DNA of 64,000 bases, taken from positions 867,501-931,500 of the forward strand of contig OZ025208.1 in the NCBI GenBank assembly GCA_964019055.1, read 5' to 3'. Below are positions 46,967 to 62,359 of the stretch, piece by piece. Origin of the DNA: Anthopleura xanthogrammica. Lineage: Eukaryota; Cnidaria; Anthozoa; Actiniaria; Actiniidae. A program made the position numbers and the translations under genes. The notes under the pieces are model-generated. The model did not search any database, had not been told where the DNA came from, and saw only the letters and a list, made by a program, of their open reading frames with translations. Within the stretch, counting starts at the first letter, position 1. Each line of letters starts with the position of its first letter.

Positions 46967-49091
46967 TTAACACGAAACATCAATAAACCTACACAATACG
47001 AGTAAAGCCGTATCACATATGTGTAACCTTAGCAACGCGCGCTTAAGTTTCCTATTGGTTGTCATGGATATCTGTCCGTTAGTACCGGTGGCCAGGTATT
47101 TGTTGGTTGCTATGGATTGAAGAGTAACGCAATCATCACAACCTGGGGTAAACGTTGATTTGACGATAAATTTGTGATTGTCTGTTATCGATGAGCCAGG
47201 TTTCTAAAGAGAGAAGAAATATGTTTATGAGTTTATAATATTTAAATGATAGAAAATCGCTTTTTGCGTGATTCACGAGTCACGCGCATGATATGTCACG
47301 GTGTCACGCGTGACGCTCTTAAGATTTCTTCCACTCCTTGTACTCACCTCAAGAACAAGCTGATTTCCTGTGCTCTTTGCTGTTAAATAATATTTAGTGT
47401 TGTGTACCCATCGGAACGTTGCTGTGAGTCCTCGGTTTGCCGTCACAGAATAAGTAACTTTGAAATCTGTGGTTTCATAGTAAAGATTACAAGATCACTT
47501 TTTTAAATTTGAACTGTATGAAAATACATAGAAACACTTCATAATGCAAAGGAAATCCAGAGACGAGAGAAGATGATAAAAGAGCAGAGCAGAGCAGAGC
47601 AGAGCAGAGCAGAGCAGAGCAGAGCAGAGCAGAGCAGAGCAGAGCAGAGGAAAGAAAAGAGAAGAAATTCTACGATTACTAAAAGGCTCCGACACACGGT
47701 GCAACATTCATTGCATGCCACATCACACTAAAATATAAAAATTTGCCTGAATGCTTGTTTTATTTTGTTTATGTCATTGGTATTATCCTCGTAAATTAAT
47801 GGGGAAAATCGAGATTTTCTCTGATTTTGCTGCTGAAATAGTACTGTAATCATAATGTTGCAAGGAATGTTGCACCATGTATCTGAGCCTGAAATATCTC
47901 CATCAAATCAATTATCAGTACACTTCAACGAGAGTTCCGCCATGAACTTTAAAGGATACCAAAGATTCCTGGTTTTCCTATATATTTAGAGCTTTCGATC
48001 GAAATGCGAGATCACTTAGAAGACAAAAGCCTATTGTATAACTAAAAAAGTCCTATAACTTACCGCGATGACTCGAGCTGCAATTCACTATGCAAAGTAA
48101 AGAAAAGTATTCTGTATTTCTACAAAAAGAGATGTATTGGCTACAATAGGTAAAACATGTTGGTTTAGCCTGGTTTTGTCTTCTAAAAGACTCTCGTTAT
48201 AATTTACCGTGATGACTCGAGCTACAATTCACTTTACAAAGTAAAGAAAAGTATTCTGTATTTCTACAAAAAGAGATGTATTGACTACAATATAGGTAAA
48301 ACATGTTGGTTTAGCCTGGTTTTGTCTTCTAAAAGACTCTCGTTATAATTTACCGTGATGACTCGAGCTACAATTCACTTTACAAAGTAAAGAAAAGTAT
48401 TCTGTATTTCTACAAAAAGAGATGTATTGGCTACAATAGGTAAAACATGTTGGTTTAGCCTGGTTTTGTCTTCTAAAAGACTCTCGTTATAATTTACCGT
48501 GATGACTCGAGCTACAATTCACTTTACAAAGTAAAGAAAAGTATTCTGTATTTCTACAAAAAGAGATGTATTGGCTACAATAGGTAAAACATGTTGGTTT
48601 AGCCTGGTTTTGGCTTAAAAGACTCTCGTTATAATTTACCGCGATGACTCAAGCTGCAATTCACTATACAAAGTAAAGAAAAGTATTCTGTATTTTTACA
48701 AAAAGAGATGTATTGGCTACAATAGGTAAAACATGTTGGTTTAGCCTGGTTTTGGCTTCTAAAAGACTCGTTATAATTTACCGCGATGACTCGGTAAGCT
48801 GCAATATTTGCCTCATTGAATGGGCCAATATCTGTCATCAAAATTTGTGTTCGTTCGGGCAAACCATGCTTTTTAGACGCGTTTATCTTACCCCAAAATA
48901 GCCAAATGATTTCTATTCTTTACAAAAGCGGTATCCTTACCTTTATACTTCTTGTTGTTACAGCAATGCCCTTTGTATGACAACCCACTCGGCTCTCCTC
49001 GGCTGTTAAGGTCCACCTTAAGCAAATTGCAGTCTGTGAATTGAAATTTCTGTCTGTAAGCTGACCGCAGAGCATAGATATCGCTACCCAT
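46967..49091 (-). CDS. Palindrome gene, left copy: putative beta-trefoil protein, about 168 aa
   Basis: Exons on the minus strand, mirror images of the right copy: first coding exon ending at 48941 (start codon at 49091), 47348-47466, and 46967-47203. The encoded protein is identical in every segment I compared with the right copy. Segments such as [20 protein letters not shown] and [20 protein letters not shown] suggest the repeated strand-turn pattern of a beta-trefoil (FGF/IL-1-like fold), but I do not recognise the family. Intron 1 holds the 144-bp tandem array and a GAGCA microsatellite. It is transcribed away from the centre, toward the Ig pseudogene. Confidence 0.6.
47583..47648. repeat. 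(GAGCA)n pentanucleotide microsatellite, left arm
   Basis: About 13 perfect AGAGC units in intron 1 of the left palindrome gene; the mirror copy at 51742-51807 has the same length. Confidence 0.95.
48060..48790. repeat. 144-bp tandem array, five copies, left arm
   Basis: Units carry GATGACTCGAGCTACAATTC, AAAGAAAAGTATTCTGTATT and ACATGTTGGTTTAGCCTGG. The last unit runs into unique intron sequence. Mirrored at about 50600-51330. Confidence 0.92.
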
Positions 49092-50298
49092 GGCTTGCTC
49101 GTATCCAAAAAGCACAGAACACAAAAAGAGTCCCTGGAAAAAGAAAACTCACTCAAATTAGCTAAAAATCTCCAACAAATTAAACCTTAGTATTAGGAAC
49201 GTTAAGATAACGTGTTGACCGACAGCAGAGTGGCCAGACCAGACGGATTGGGTGTGGTGTATATATGCTCTTCTCTCACCACAGGTAGCCCAAGCTATGG
49301 TTCTGAATATATATAGAGAGAATGTATGGCAGATCAAAACATTTCTTTAAAATAAAATAAATTTCATATTTTATTGTTTCTTTACCGGTATATCAATGTT
49401 TTATTGCATGTTTTGTGGTTTGCTGACGGTTTGGTTGCATTTTAAGGCGATTTTAGGAACTTTTATCTCCTCTCTAAAGACGAAGTCAAGGCACAGGTAT
49501 CCCAAGCTGGGTTTCTGTGATATCCTATCGAACTTATAAGGCAATGTATGGCGATTTTTAGAAAAAATTAAAAATCAGTAAATCACACAAATAAATGTTC
49601 CTACTTGTGTGTCGTGTTTTCCTTTGAGTCTCTGTGAAGTTTCAGGTCATTTGCAGCAATATTGAGCGAGTATTGTGGTGGAGTATCCCTCGTACTTAAA
49701 AATTGGGAAGGTAGCACACTTCAGGCCGCTCGAACCCTCGATAAGGGTCAATAATTCGCCTCTAGTTCAGCCAAAATTACACATCACGCGGAAATTCTTT
49801 CAAAGAACCTTAGTCCGATATTTGATACAACCACACAATCATACATTGCCTTATAAGTTCGATAGGATATCACAGAAACCCAGCTTGGGATACCTGTGCC
49901 TTGACTTCGTCTTTAGAGAGGAGATAAAAGTTCCTAAAATCGCCTTAAAATGCAACCAAACCGTCAGCAAACCACAAAACATGCAATAAAACATTGATAT
50001 ACCGGTAAAGAAACAATAAGATATGAAATTTATTTTATTTTAAAGAAATGTTTTGATCTGCCATACATTCTCTCTATATATATTCAGAACCATAGCTTGG
50101 GCTACCTGTGGTGAGAGAAGAGCATATATACACCACACCCAATCCGTCTGGTCTGGCCACTCTGCTGTCGGTCAACACGTTATCTTAACGTTCCTAATAC
50201 TAAGGTTTAATTTGTTGGAGATTTTTAGCTAATTTGAGTGAGTTTTCTTTTTCCAGGGACTCTTTTTGTGTTCTGTGCTTTTTGGATACGAGCAAGCC
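49092..50298. promoter_or_regulatory. Shared divergent promoter region at the centre of the palindrome
   Basis: The two start codons (49091 minus, 50299 plus) face outward from a 1.2-kb region that is itself palindromic except for the 289-bp spacer. TATA-like ATATATA/TATATAT lies at 50124-50130 and its mirror at 49260-49266, each about 170 nt upstream of the ATG. Confidence 0.5.
49551..49839. other. Unique spacer at the palindrome centre
   Basis: 289 bp not matched between arms, for example GGTGGAGTATCCCTCGTACTT and CAGGCCGCTCGAACCCTCG. No gene is recognised. It would be the loop of a foldback structure. Confidence 0.85.
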
Positions 50299-52423
50299 AT
50301 GGGTAGCGATATCTATGCTCTGCGGTCAGCTTACAGACAGAAATTTCAATTCACAGACTGCAATTTGCTTAAGGTGGACCTTAACAGCCGAGGAGAGCCG
50401 AGTGGGTTGTCATACAAAGGGCATTGCTGTAACAACAAGAAGTATAAAGGTAAGGATACCGCTTTTGTAAAGAATAGAAATCATTTGGCTATTTTGGGGT
50501 AAGATAAACGCGTCTAAAAAGCATGGTTTGCCCGAACGAACACAAATTTTGATGACAGATATTGGCCCATTCAATGAGGCAAATATTGCAGCTTACCGAG
50601 TCATCGCGGTAAATTATAACGAGTCTTTTAGAAGCCAAAACCAGGCTAAACCAACATGTTTTACCTATTGTAGCCAATACATCTCTTTTTGTAAAAATAC
50701 AGAATACTTTTCTTTACTTTGTATAGTGAATTGCAGCTTGAGTCATCGCGGTAAATTATAACGAGAGTCTTTTAAGCCAAAACCAGGCTAAACCAACATG
50801 TTTTACCTATTGTAGCCAATACATCTCTTTTTGTAGAAATACAGAATACTTTTCTTTACTTTGTAAAGTGAATTGTAGCTCGAGTCATCACGGTAAATTA
50901 TAACGAGAGTCTTTTAGAAGACAAAACCAGGCTAAACCAACATGTTTTACCTATTGTAGCCAATACATCTCTTTTTGTAGAAATACAGAATACTTTTCTT
51001 TACTTTGTAAAGTGAATTGTAGCTCGAGTCATCACGGTAAATTATAACGAGAGTCTTTTAGAAGACAAAACCAGGCTAAACCAACATGTTTTACCTATAT
51101 TGTAGTCAATACATCTCTTTTTGTAGAAATACAGAATACTTTTCTTTACTTTGTAAAGTGAATTGTAGCTCGAGTCATCACGGTAAATTATAACGAGAGT
51201 CTTTTAGAAGACAAAACCAGGCTAAACCAACATGTTTTACCTATTGTAGCCAATACATCTCTTTTTGTAGAAATACAGAATACTTTTCTTTACTTTGCAT
51301 AGTGAATTGCAGCTCGAGTCATCGCGGTAAGTTATAGGACTTTTTTAGTTATACAATAGGCTTTTGTCTTCTAAGTGATCTCGCATTTCGATCGAAAGCT
51401 CTAAATATATAGGAAAACCAGGAATCTTTGGTATCCTTTAAAGTTCATGGCGGAACTCTCGTTGAAGTGTACTGATAATTGATTTGATGGAGATATTTCA
51501 GGCTCAGATACATGGTGCAACATTCCTTGCAACATTATGATTACAGTACTATTTCAGCAGCAAAATCAGAGAAAATCTCGATTTTCCCCATTAATTTACG
51601 AGGATAATACCAATGACATAAACAAAATAAAACAAGCATTCAGGCAAATTTTTATATTTTAGTGTGATGTGGCATGCAATGAATGTTGCACCGTGTGTCG
51701 GAGCCTTTTAGTAATCGTAGAATTTCTTCTCTTTTCTTTCCTCTGCTCTGCTCTGCTCTGCTCTGCTCTGCTCTGCTCTGCTCTGCTCTGCTCTGCTCTG
51801 CTCTGCTCTTTTATCATCTTCTCTCGTCTCTGGATTTCCTTTGCATTATGAAGTGTTTCTATGTATTTTCATACAGTTCAAATTTAAAAAAGTGATCTTG
51901 TAATCTTTACTATGAAACCACAGATTTCAAAGTTACTTATTCTGTGACGGCAAACCGAGGACTCACAGCAACGTTCCGATGGGTACACAACACTAAATAT
52001 TATTTAACAGCAAAGAGCACAGGAAATCAGCTTGTTCTTGAGGTGAGTACAAGGAGTGGAAGAAATCTTAAGAGCGTCACGCGTGACACCGTGACATATC
52101 ATGCGCGTGACTCGTGAATCACGCAAAAAGCGATTTTCTATCATTTAAATATTATAAACTCATAAACATATTTCTTCTCTCTTTAGAAACCTGGCTCATC
52201 GATAACAGACAATCACAAATTTATCGTCAAATCAACGTTTACCCCAGGTTGTGATGATTGCGTTACTCTTCAATCCATAGCAACCAACAAATACCTGGCC
52301 ACCGGTACTAACGGACAGATATCCATGACAACCAATAGGAAACTTAAGCGCGCGTTGCTAAGGTTACACATATGTGATACGGCTTTACTCGTATTGTGTA
52401 GGTTTATTGATGTTTCGTGTTAA
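50299..52423 (+). CDS. Palindrome gene, right copy: putative beta-trefoil protein, about 168 aa
   Basis: Exons: first coding exon to 50449, then 51924-52042 and 52187-52423; phases agree. The ATG at 50299 sits in GCCATGG, an excellent start context, and is the first ATG after the TATA-like box. The product begins [18 protein letters not shown] without a signal peptide. The frame is also open upstream to about 50242 (GLFLCSVLFGYEQA, hydrophobic), next to TTTTCTTTTTCCAG. If that is a real splice acceptor, a signal peptide from an unseen exon is possible. Later segments [20 protein letters not shown] and [20 protein letters not shown] resemble beta-trefoil strands of FGF/IL-1 type. The fold call is tentative and no close family is recognised. 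AATAAA follows the stop codon by 55 nt. Confidence 0.6.
50600..51330. repeat. 144-bp tandem array, five copies, right arm
   Basis: Mirror copy of 48060-48790 in intron 1 of the right palindrome gene, with the same number of units and the same variants in the same order. Confidence 0.92.
51742..51807. repeat. (CTCTG)n microsatellite, right arm
   Basis: Mirror copy of the left-arm GAGCA run, identical in length. Confidence 0.95.
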
Positions 52424-52477
52424 GATTTGAGACCTAATTTGAAGAACTACAGCTCGAACTTTTAAAAGTATTTTTCC

Positions 52478-52483
52478 AATAAA
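52478..52483 (+). terminator. Poly(A) signal AATAAA of the right palindrome gene
   Basis: AATAAA in TTTTTCCAATAAATTTC, 55 nt after the TAA at 52421-52423. Confidence 0.6.
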
Positions 52484-52979
52484 TTTCAAAGAGAGAGAGA
52501 TATTCATGATTTGAAATTTATAGCCGATTACTTACACAAATTATACACAAAGATAATCTAAGCAAACTTGAGGTAAAAGCGCTTCTTTCAAACCAGTATT
52601 GTGCACTTATTTAAACAAATATTTTCAGAACGTGGAAAATTTTTCGATTTAAGTCTGTAAGTTATCAACTCTACTGATATTTAAGTAAAAATTTATAGCA
52701 TGACCTACAATAAAAGTTAAATTATAATAATACAATAATACAATAACATATCTAGGCTGTATTACAGGTATTCAACAGTATAACTTATATATTTGTTGCT
52801 ATTATAGTATTTAAGACGTTTGTTAAGACGTTAGTTAAGTAAAAGTCTTGAAATATGGACCCATGTTCAGTGATAGATCAATTATTCTGAAATAAAGTTT
52901 GTACAAGAGGCTAGTCTTTGGAAAAGAATTTTTTTTTTTTAGATTTGATCTGTGGTGATTTCATATTTACAATACATAC

Positions 52980-53262
52980 GAGAGTCGATTTTTATGGAGG
53001 GAGGATAACCAGAGAACCTGGAGAAAAACCCTCGTGGAAAGGGAGAGAACAACACATCAAACTACCTCAACTCACATGTTGGTTTTTATGGAGGGAGGAA
53101 AACCAGAGAACCTGGAGAAAAAACCCTCGTGGCAAGGGAGAGAACAACACATCAAACAAACTCAACTCACATGTTGATTTTTATGGAGGGAGGAAAACCA
53201 GAGAACCTGGAGAAAAACCCTCGTGGCAAGGGAGAGAACAACACATCAAACAAACTCAACTG
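52980..53262. repeat. Three tandem units of about 96 bp (right arm)
   Basis: Mirror copy of 46128-46410, read here as TTTTTATGGAGGGAGGAAAA, CCAGAGAACCTGGAGAAAAA, CCCTCGTGGCAAGGGAGAG. Confidence 0.85.
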
Positions 53263-54101
53263 ATTGAAAGTTGTGGATGAAAGTGCAAAAATAAAAGATT
53301 CGATGTTTGACATAAGAAAAACAGCAAGAACTTGTATAATAAAAACAGCGGTAGATAAAATACTATCACAGACAACCTGCGCGCAGACGGCTTGCTGTCT
53401 CCGTGCCCCGTTGGGAAAAAAACTTGCAAGTGCGAGCTACGGTTATAAAGATGATCTGTACACAGACCACACCAACTATCGAGCTATTTCTGGCTCTACA
53501 CACAGACTATCCCAAATATAGAATGCTAATATAACATTACTGTGATCTGTTGACGTGGTCAAGATCAAGTCTGTGTTTGAGCGAGCGGTCGTCATGACAA
53601 TAGCATAGTACAACTCTCTCTCTGTCTCTCTGTCAGTGCTAACGCGGAAAAGATAATTTTCGAAGGTGGTGGACGGAGTAACTGCAAGGTCGCGACATGC
53701 GCGCGCTCGTTAATGAATTGAAATCATTATTAACAGGATGCTGATATAATTTGCGCGCTCTATCAGATGCGGCAATGATGTAAAGAGTAAGATGATGTTG
53801 CTGGCCGCTTCTTCGCCTCGAGCAGAGAAAGCCTTTCTTGATATGTGATATGAGAATCTCTGTCCCAAACACCCGGCGTCACACGCTGGAGCTTTTTTCT
53901 TGCTCTGGGGACGCAATGTTAGATTTTGTTGTAGTGAAAATTAGCGATGCGCGGTATATTTGATCTGGTCTGGTGGTATAATCGCGCGTTCAAGATGCTG
54001 CAGAGAAACCTTAAACGCAAATGTTTTTTTATCTTAAGATAGTGTTGACCGATATTCTAAGGAGATTTCTCTGTCGCTCAATGCCAACTAAAGCGCAACA
54101 A

Positions 54102-54417
54102 TAATGAATGAATGAATGAATGAATGAATGAATGAATGAATGAATGAATGAATGAATGAATGAATGAATGAATGAATGAATGAATGAATGAATGAATGAA
54201 TGAATGAATGAATGAATGAATGAATGAATGAATGAATGAATGAATGAATGAATGAATGAATGAATGAATGAATGAATGAATGAATGAATGAATGAATGAA
54301 TGAATGAATGAATGAATGAATGAATGAATGAATGAATGAATGAATGAATGAATGAATGAATGAATGAATGAATGAATGAATGAATGAATGAATGAATGAA
54401 TGAATGAATGAATGAAT
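54102..54417. repeat. (TGAA)n tetranucleotide microsatellite, about 78 pure copies
   Basis: About 315 bp of uninterrupted TGAA directly at the outer end of the right palindrome arm. The left arm has no counterpart, only TTTTATTATT. The purity suggests recent expansion. Confidence 0.97.
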
Positions 54418-56374
54418 CACAGGGAGCCCAATTTAGATAAAATTAAAAGGTGAAAATAAAAACGGAAAAAAATCGCGTTTAATTAATTTTTTTAATTCCA
54501 GGTCAAGATAATGTCCTCTATAATACGAACGAGCAAAAAAATCCGTAAAAAATGGACTAGAACATTTTTTTTCGCGCGCGCCTTTGTTTTCCAATGTTAT
54601 TTCCCTATGGTATCCTACGTGTGGATTTCTGTTAATATAATTTAACATGACAATCTTCAGTGGTTAATATGAAGAGTTTTACGTTGTCATATGAACCCTA
54701 GGGTTTTTCCGGGTTCTCCGGTTTTTCCTTCCTCAACAAAAATCAACTTCTAAATTCCAATTGGAATGCAGTGGAAGAAGAGCGCCACTCTGTGGATTCC
54801 ACTGTTAATTGTCATGTATTCTATTTCTTATAGTTAACTCAAAGCGCCTGTCAGATTTCGATCACATCTTCGTAATTGATATATATTTTCAATTTCCTAA
54901 AATCCATCGATCCTTTAGTCACGAATCCAATTATTTGTTTTTAAAAATAGCCTATAGTTTTGTCCTTATTTCAGAGGGGGTGGCTTGCTCTAAGCTCTGG
55001 AATGCATCACGTTAATACCTCTATAATCGATATTCTTATTCGATTAACCTTTTGATTGCAAGGAAATATCTAGTGGATGATGTTCCTATGATAAAACATC
55101 ACCTATCTGCAAATTATTAGTAAAATATTCCTCTGAAGCTCTTTTCTCACTTAAGAACGAGTGAATTGGTTTAAAAAGAAAATATTCAATCATTCTAAAA
55201 ATGGATTAACATCAGAGTTTACATTTTTCATCAGTTATATCGTTTATTCTTTGCCGTTGAAGGCATATTTACCTCGAGAAACCATGAAATAGTTTTATTC
55301 TTGCAAAGTTTGTAAAACTAACAAAGCCTGAGATTTCTCGTTCAGTTTTTGAGTCTAACATTTTCATATTTAAAACTTAAGTAAAAGTAAAACTATTGGA
55401 GTGGAAAAAGGAAAGAAAAGGAGCGAGTTTTTTTCCCTGAAAACTTTTTACTCATTTTCTTGTTTTGGATTATTATGATTTTTGCTTTTCATGTTTTCTG
55501 TTAACAAGAAGCCATCAGTACTAAAATATTTTCTCTTGAGAGTCATAGCCATAGCGCCTAGAGACCAAGTACAGCTTTCTTTCTTCCTGCTTCTGTTAGA
55601 ATCGGAAGTTTTTCAATCCTTTGGTAATTTAATTCCTTATTGACCCCAGATGAAATGGGCTGGAAGGTACACGGATATTTGACGGGCGGTCGGTCAAATG
55701 GTCACTTTCAAATATGCTTCCGTGACGTTGATATGAGGGCGACTGTCTCAGAAAAAAGATCCCAAGAGAGATGATCCTAAGTCTTAACTCTCTTTTTGAG
55801 CACGTAGAAGAAAAAATATCGAGTTTATTGCATCGTCAACGGGAGTCAAATCTTGAAATAACATTGCTTGCGATAAACAGGAAGTTGACTCAGTTTCCGG
55901 TTGTTTACCGGAAGTATTCACGTAGTCGCTTGCGGATTTACTTCCGCTAAACTAAGGTATGGCCATAAGCAACTAAGTTCTGTGCTGAAGATTTCTAAAA
56001 CATTTTAAAATTTAAACTGCAAAGACAGTCTTTTCCTTATCAAGACAGAAGGAATGTTCCCAAAATTTCTTTTTGAAAAGGTGAACCTACTCCATGGTAA
56101 CCAGTCATCCAATCAGATGGAGTTTTGCAAAATAACGCCCGGTTACGAAGTCAACAGTCGCTTCCGGTGTCCGTGTCCAACAACAACTGCTAACGAACGA
56201 TCGAGAGGAAAATATGTAGCAGAAAATCGCTAAATATCTAGGGTTTCGTGAGGTCTAACTCGGAATTCATGAAAATATTGCTGGTTTCTGGACAGAAGGA
56301 TCATTAATCTGTGGTGCTGAGGGGGTTTTGGAAGCAAAGGATGGATTAAACATGATTTTCTAGGCCATCGAAGA
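54418..56374. other. Intergenic region and 5' flank of the last gene
   Basis: Holds the right direct-repeat copy (54705-54812), then AT-rich DNA with no recognised exon. The last 400 bp (around 55860-56250, with GGAAGT and CGCTTCCGGTG motifs that resemble ETS-type sites) look like a TATA-less promoter and leader. Confidence 0.5.
54705..54812 (+). repeat. Direct repeat flanking the palindrome, right copy
   Basis: GGTTCTCCGGTTTTTCCTTC ... AAATCAACTTCTAAATTCCA ATTGGAATGCAGTGGAAGAA GAGCGCCACTCTGTGGATTC CACTGTTAATT, in the same orientation as 45160-45265 and slightly diverged. Confidence 0.8.
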
Positions 56375-61310
<4,936 letters not shown>

Positions 61311-61464
61311 GTTGGAAAGATTTAAGATAGTAAGATAATCTAACACTAATAGAGAAACTGAATAAGATTTTATCGTTGTATGCCTCCCTTCTGTAACTAA
61401 TTTGAAGGATACGACAAACTGGAAAGGTAACAGTGATCCAGACAAACTTTACTCCCATGTGATG

Positions 61465-61530
61465 CGGGCGAGTCTGGGATTCGAACCCCATAGGTGAGAG
61501 GCGAGTGCACTACCACTACCTTTGATCTCA
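61465..61530 (-). repeat. Solitary tRNA-like repeat unit with intact B box
   Basis: On the minus strand: AGGTAGTGGTAGTGCACTCG CCTCTCACCTATGGGGTTCG AATCCCAGACTCGCC. GGTTCGAATCC is a perfect B-box form and the CTCTCAC loop is kept. It looks closer to the ancestral tRNA-Glu-like head than the tandem units do. Confidence 0.6.
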
Positions 61531-62248
61531 CATGTTTCACTTGCTGCTGCAGTAATATTTAGTACCCATTTCCTCAGGATAACAAGAGAAATTCAATAGA
61601 ATAGAAAATAATCTTTTTTCACTTCCTCGTGAAAAGCTGCATTTGCTTTCAGTTTGTGCGCGCGGTCAAGACTGAACACGAAGGAAGGCAAATGCACCTG
61701 ATATGAGATTGCGCGTCTGCGTCTTACATTGGCGAGACAATCAAAAAATGTTTGTGTCGTTTTTTTTTTCAGCGTCGCAGATGGTTTACAATCGTCATGA
61801 AAAAACTATTTGCGCGTAAATTTAATATCGATAACCATGCACATTTACTTTGGTATAAGTGCACGATTACACCTACAAGGCTCGCTTTCTCTATTACAGT
61901 ATAGTCTATCTATGTATCATCTTCGTTTAACCTGAGGAAGGATGTGATGTGTGCTGAAGGACCCTTCTGTTCCTGTCATCTTCTACTATGGCAAAGAAAG
62001 CATAACTTGAATAAAACAATAACATATACCATGATGTTTTTCTAGTGTCTTTTGGGGTGGGACAATTCAGTTATATCAGTTTTGTATTCATGTATTTTTT
62101 TTTCCATACCAACACCCCCTCCAACTGCCTCCTATTCTACGCCCCAACTTCCCCGACCAACTAAAACGGGGAAAAGTGTACGGTGTATGAAACAAATTGG
62201 AAAAGACTTCATCAGGTTTGTATGCACTCTTTATTTTAAAGGCTAAAG

Positions 62249-62359
62249 ACCCCCTTGCAAGTGACGTTAAAGCAGCTCAATAATTTCAATCTCGTGAGAA
62301 TTTGAAGCTACTGTTTTTGTACTCCAAATTGAGCTGCATTCCGACGTGCTGCAAAGGAT
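62249..62359. mobile_element. CAGCTCAATTTGGAGGACAAAACA-family hairpin MITE, copy 7
   Basis: CCCCCTTGCAAGTGACGTTA AAGCAGCTCAAT ... ACTCCAAATTGAGCTGCATT CCGACGTGCTGCAA. The left inner part (GGAGGACAAAACA) is deleted. Confidence 0.78.

Larger units (their letters stand above)
45285..49550 (-). repeat. Palindrome, left arm (4266 bp)
   Basis: Every paired position tested satisfies left + right = 99390, from 45285/54105 to 49550/49840, with no net length difference. All frames in the arm have an identical mirror partner. By eye I find only a single T/C change near the centre (about 49360 against 50030) and a few mismatches near the outer end (about 45313-45322). Confidence 0.95.
49840..54105 (+). 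repeat. Palindrome, right arm (4266 bp)
   Basis: Inverted near-identical copy of 45285-49550. The outer end abuts a long (TGAA)n microsatellite. The identity covers exons, introns, minisatellites and flanks, and even the microsatellite lengths are the same. Confidence 0.95.

Noticed and set aside
54088..54420. 110-codon IHSF repeat protein
   Set aside because: The (TGAA)n microsatellite read on the minus strand.
62052..62246. 64-codon frame with PTASYSTPQLPRPTKTGKSV
   Set aside because: Protein-like in part, but no splice acceptor precedes the sensible stretch, so it was not joined to the unrecognised gene.
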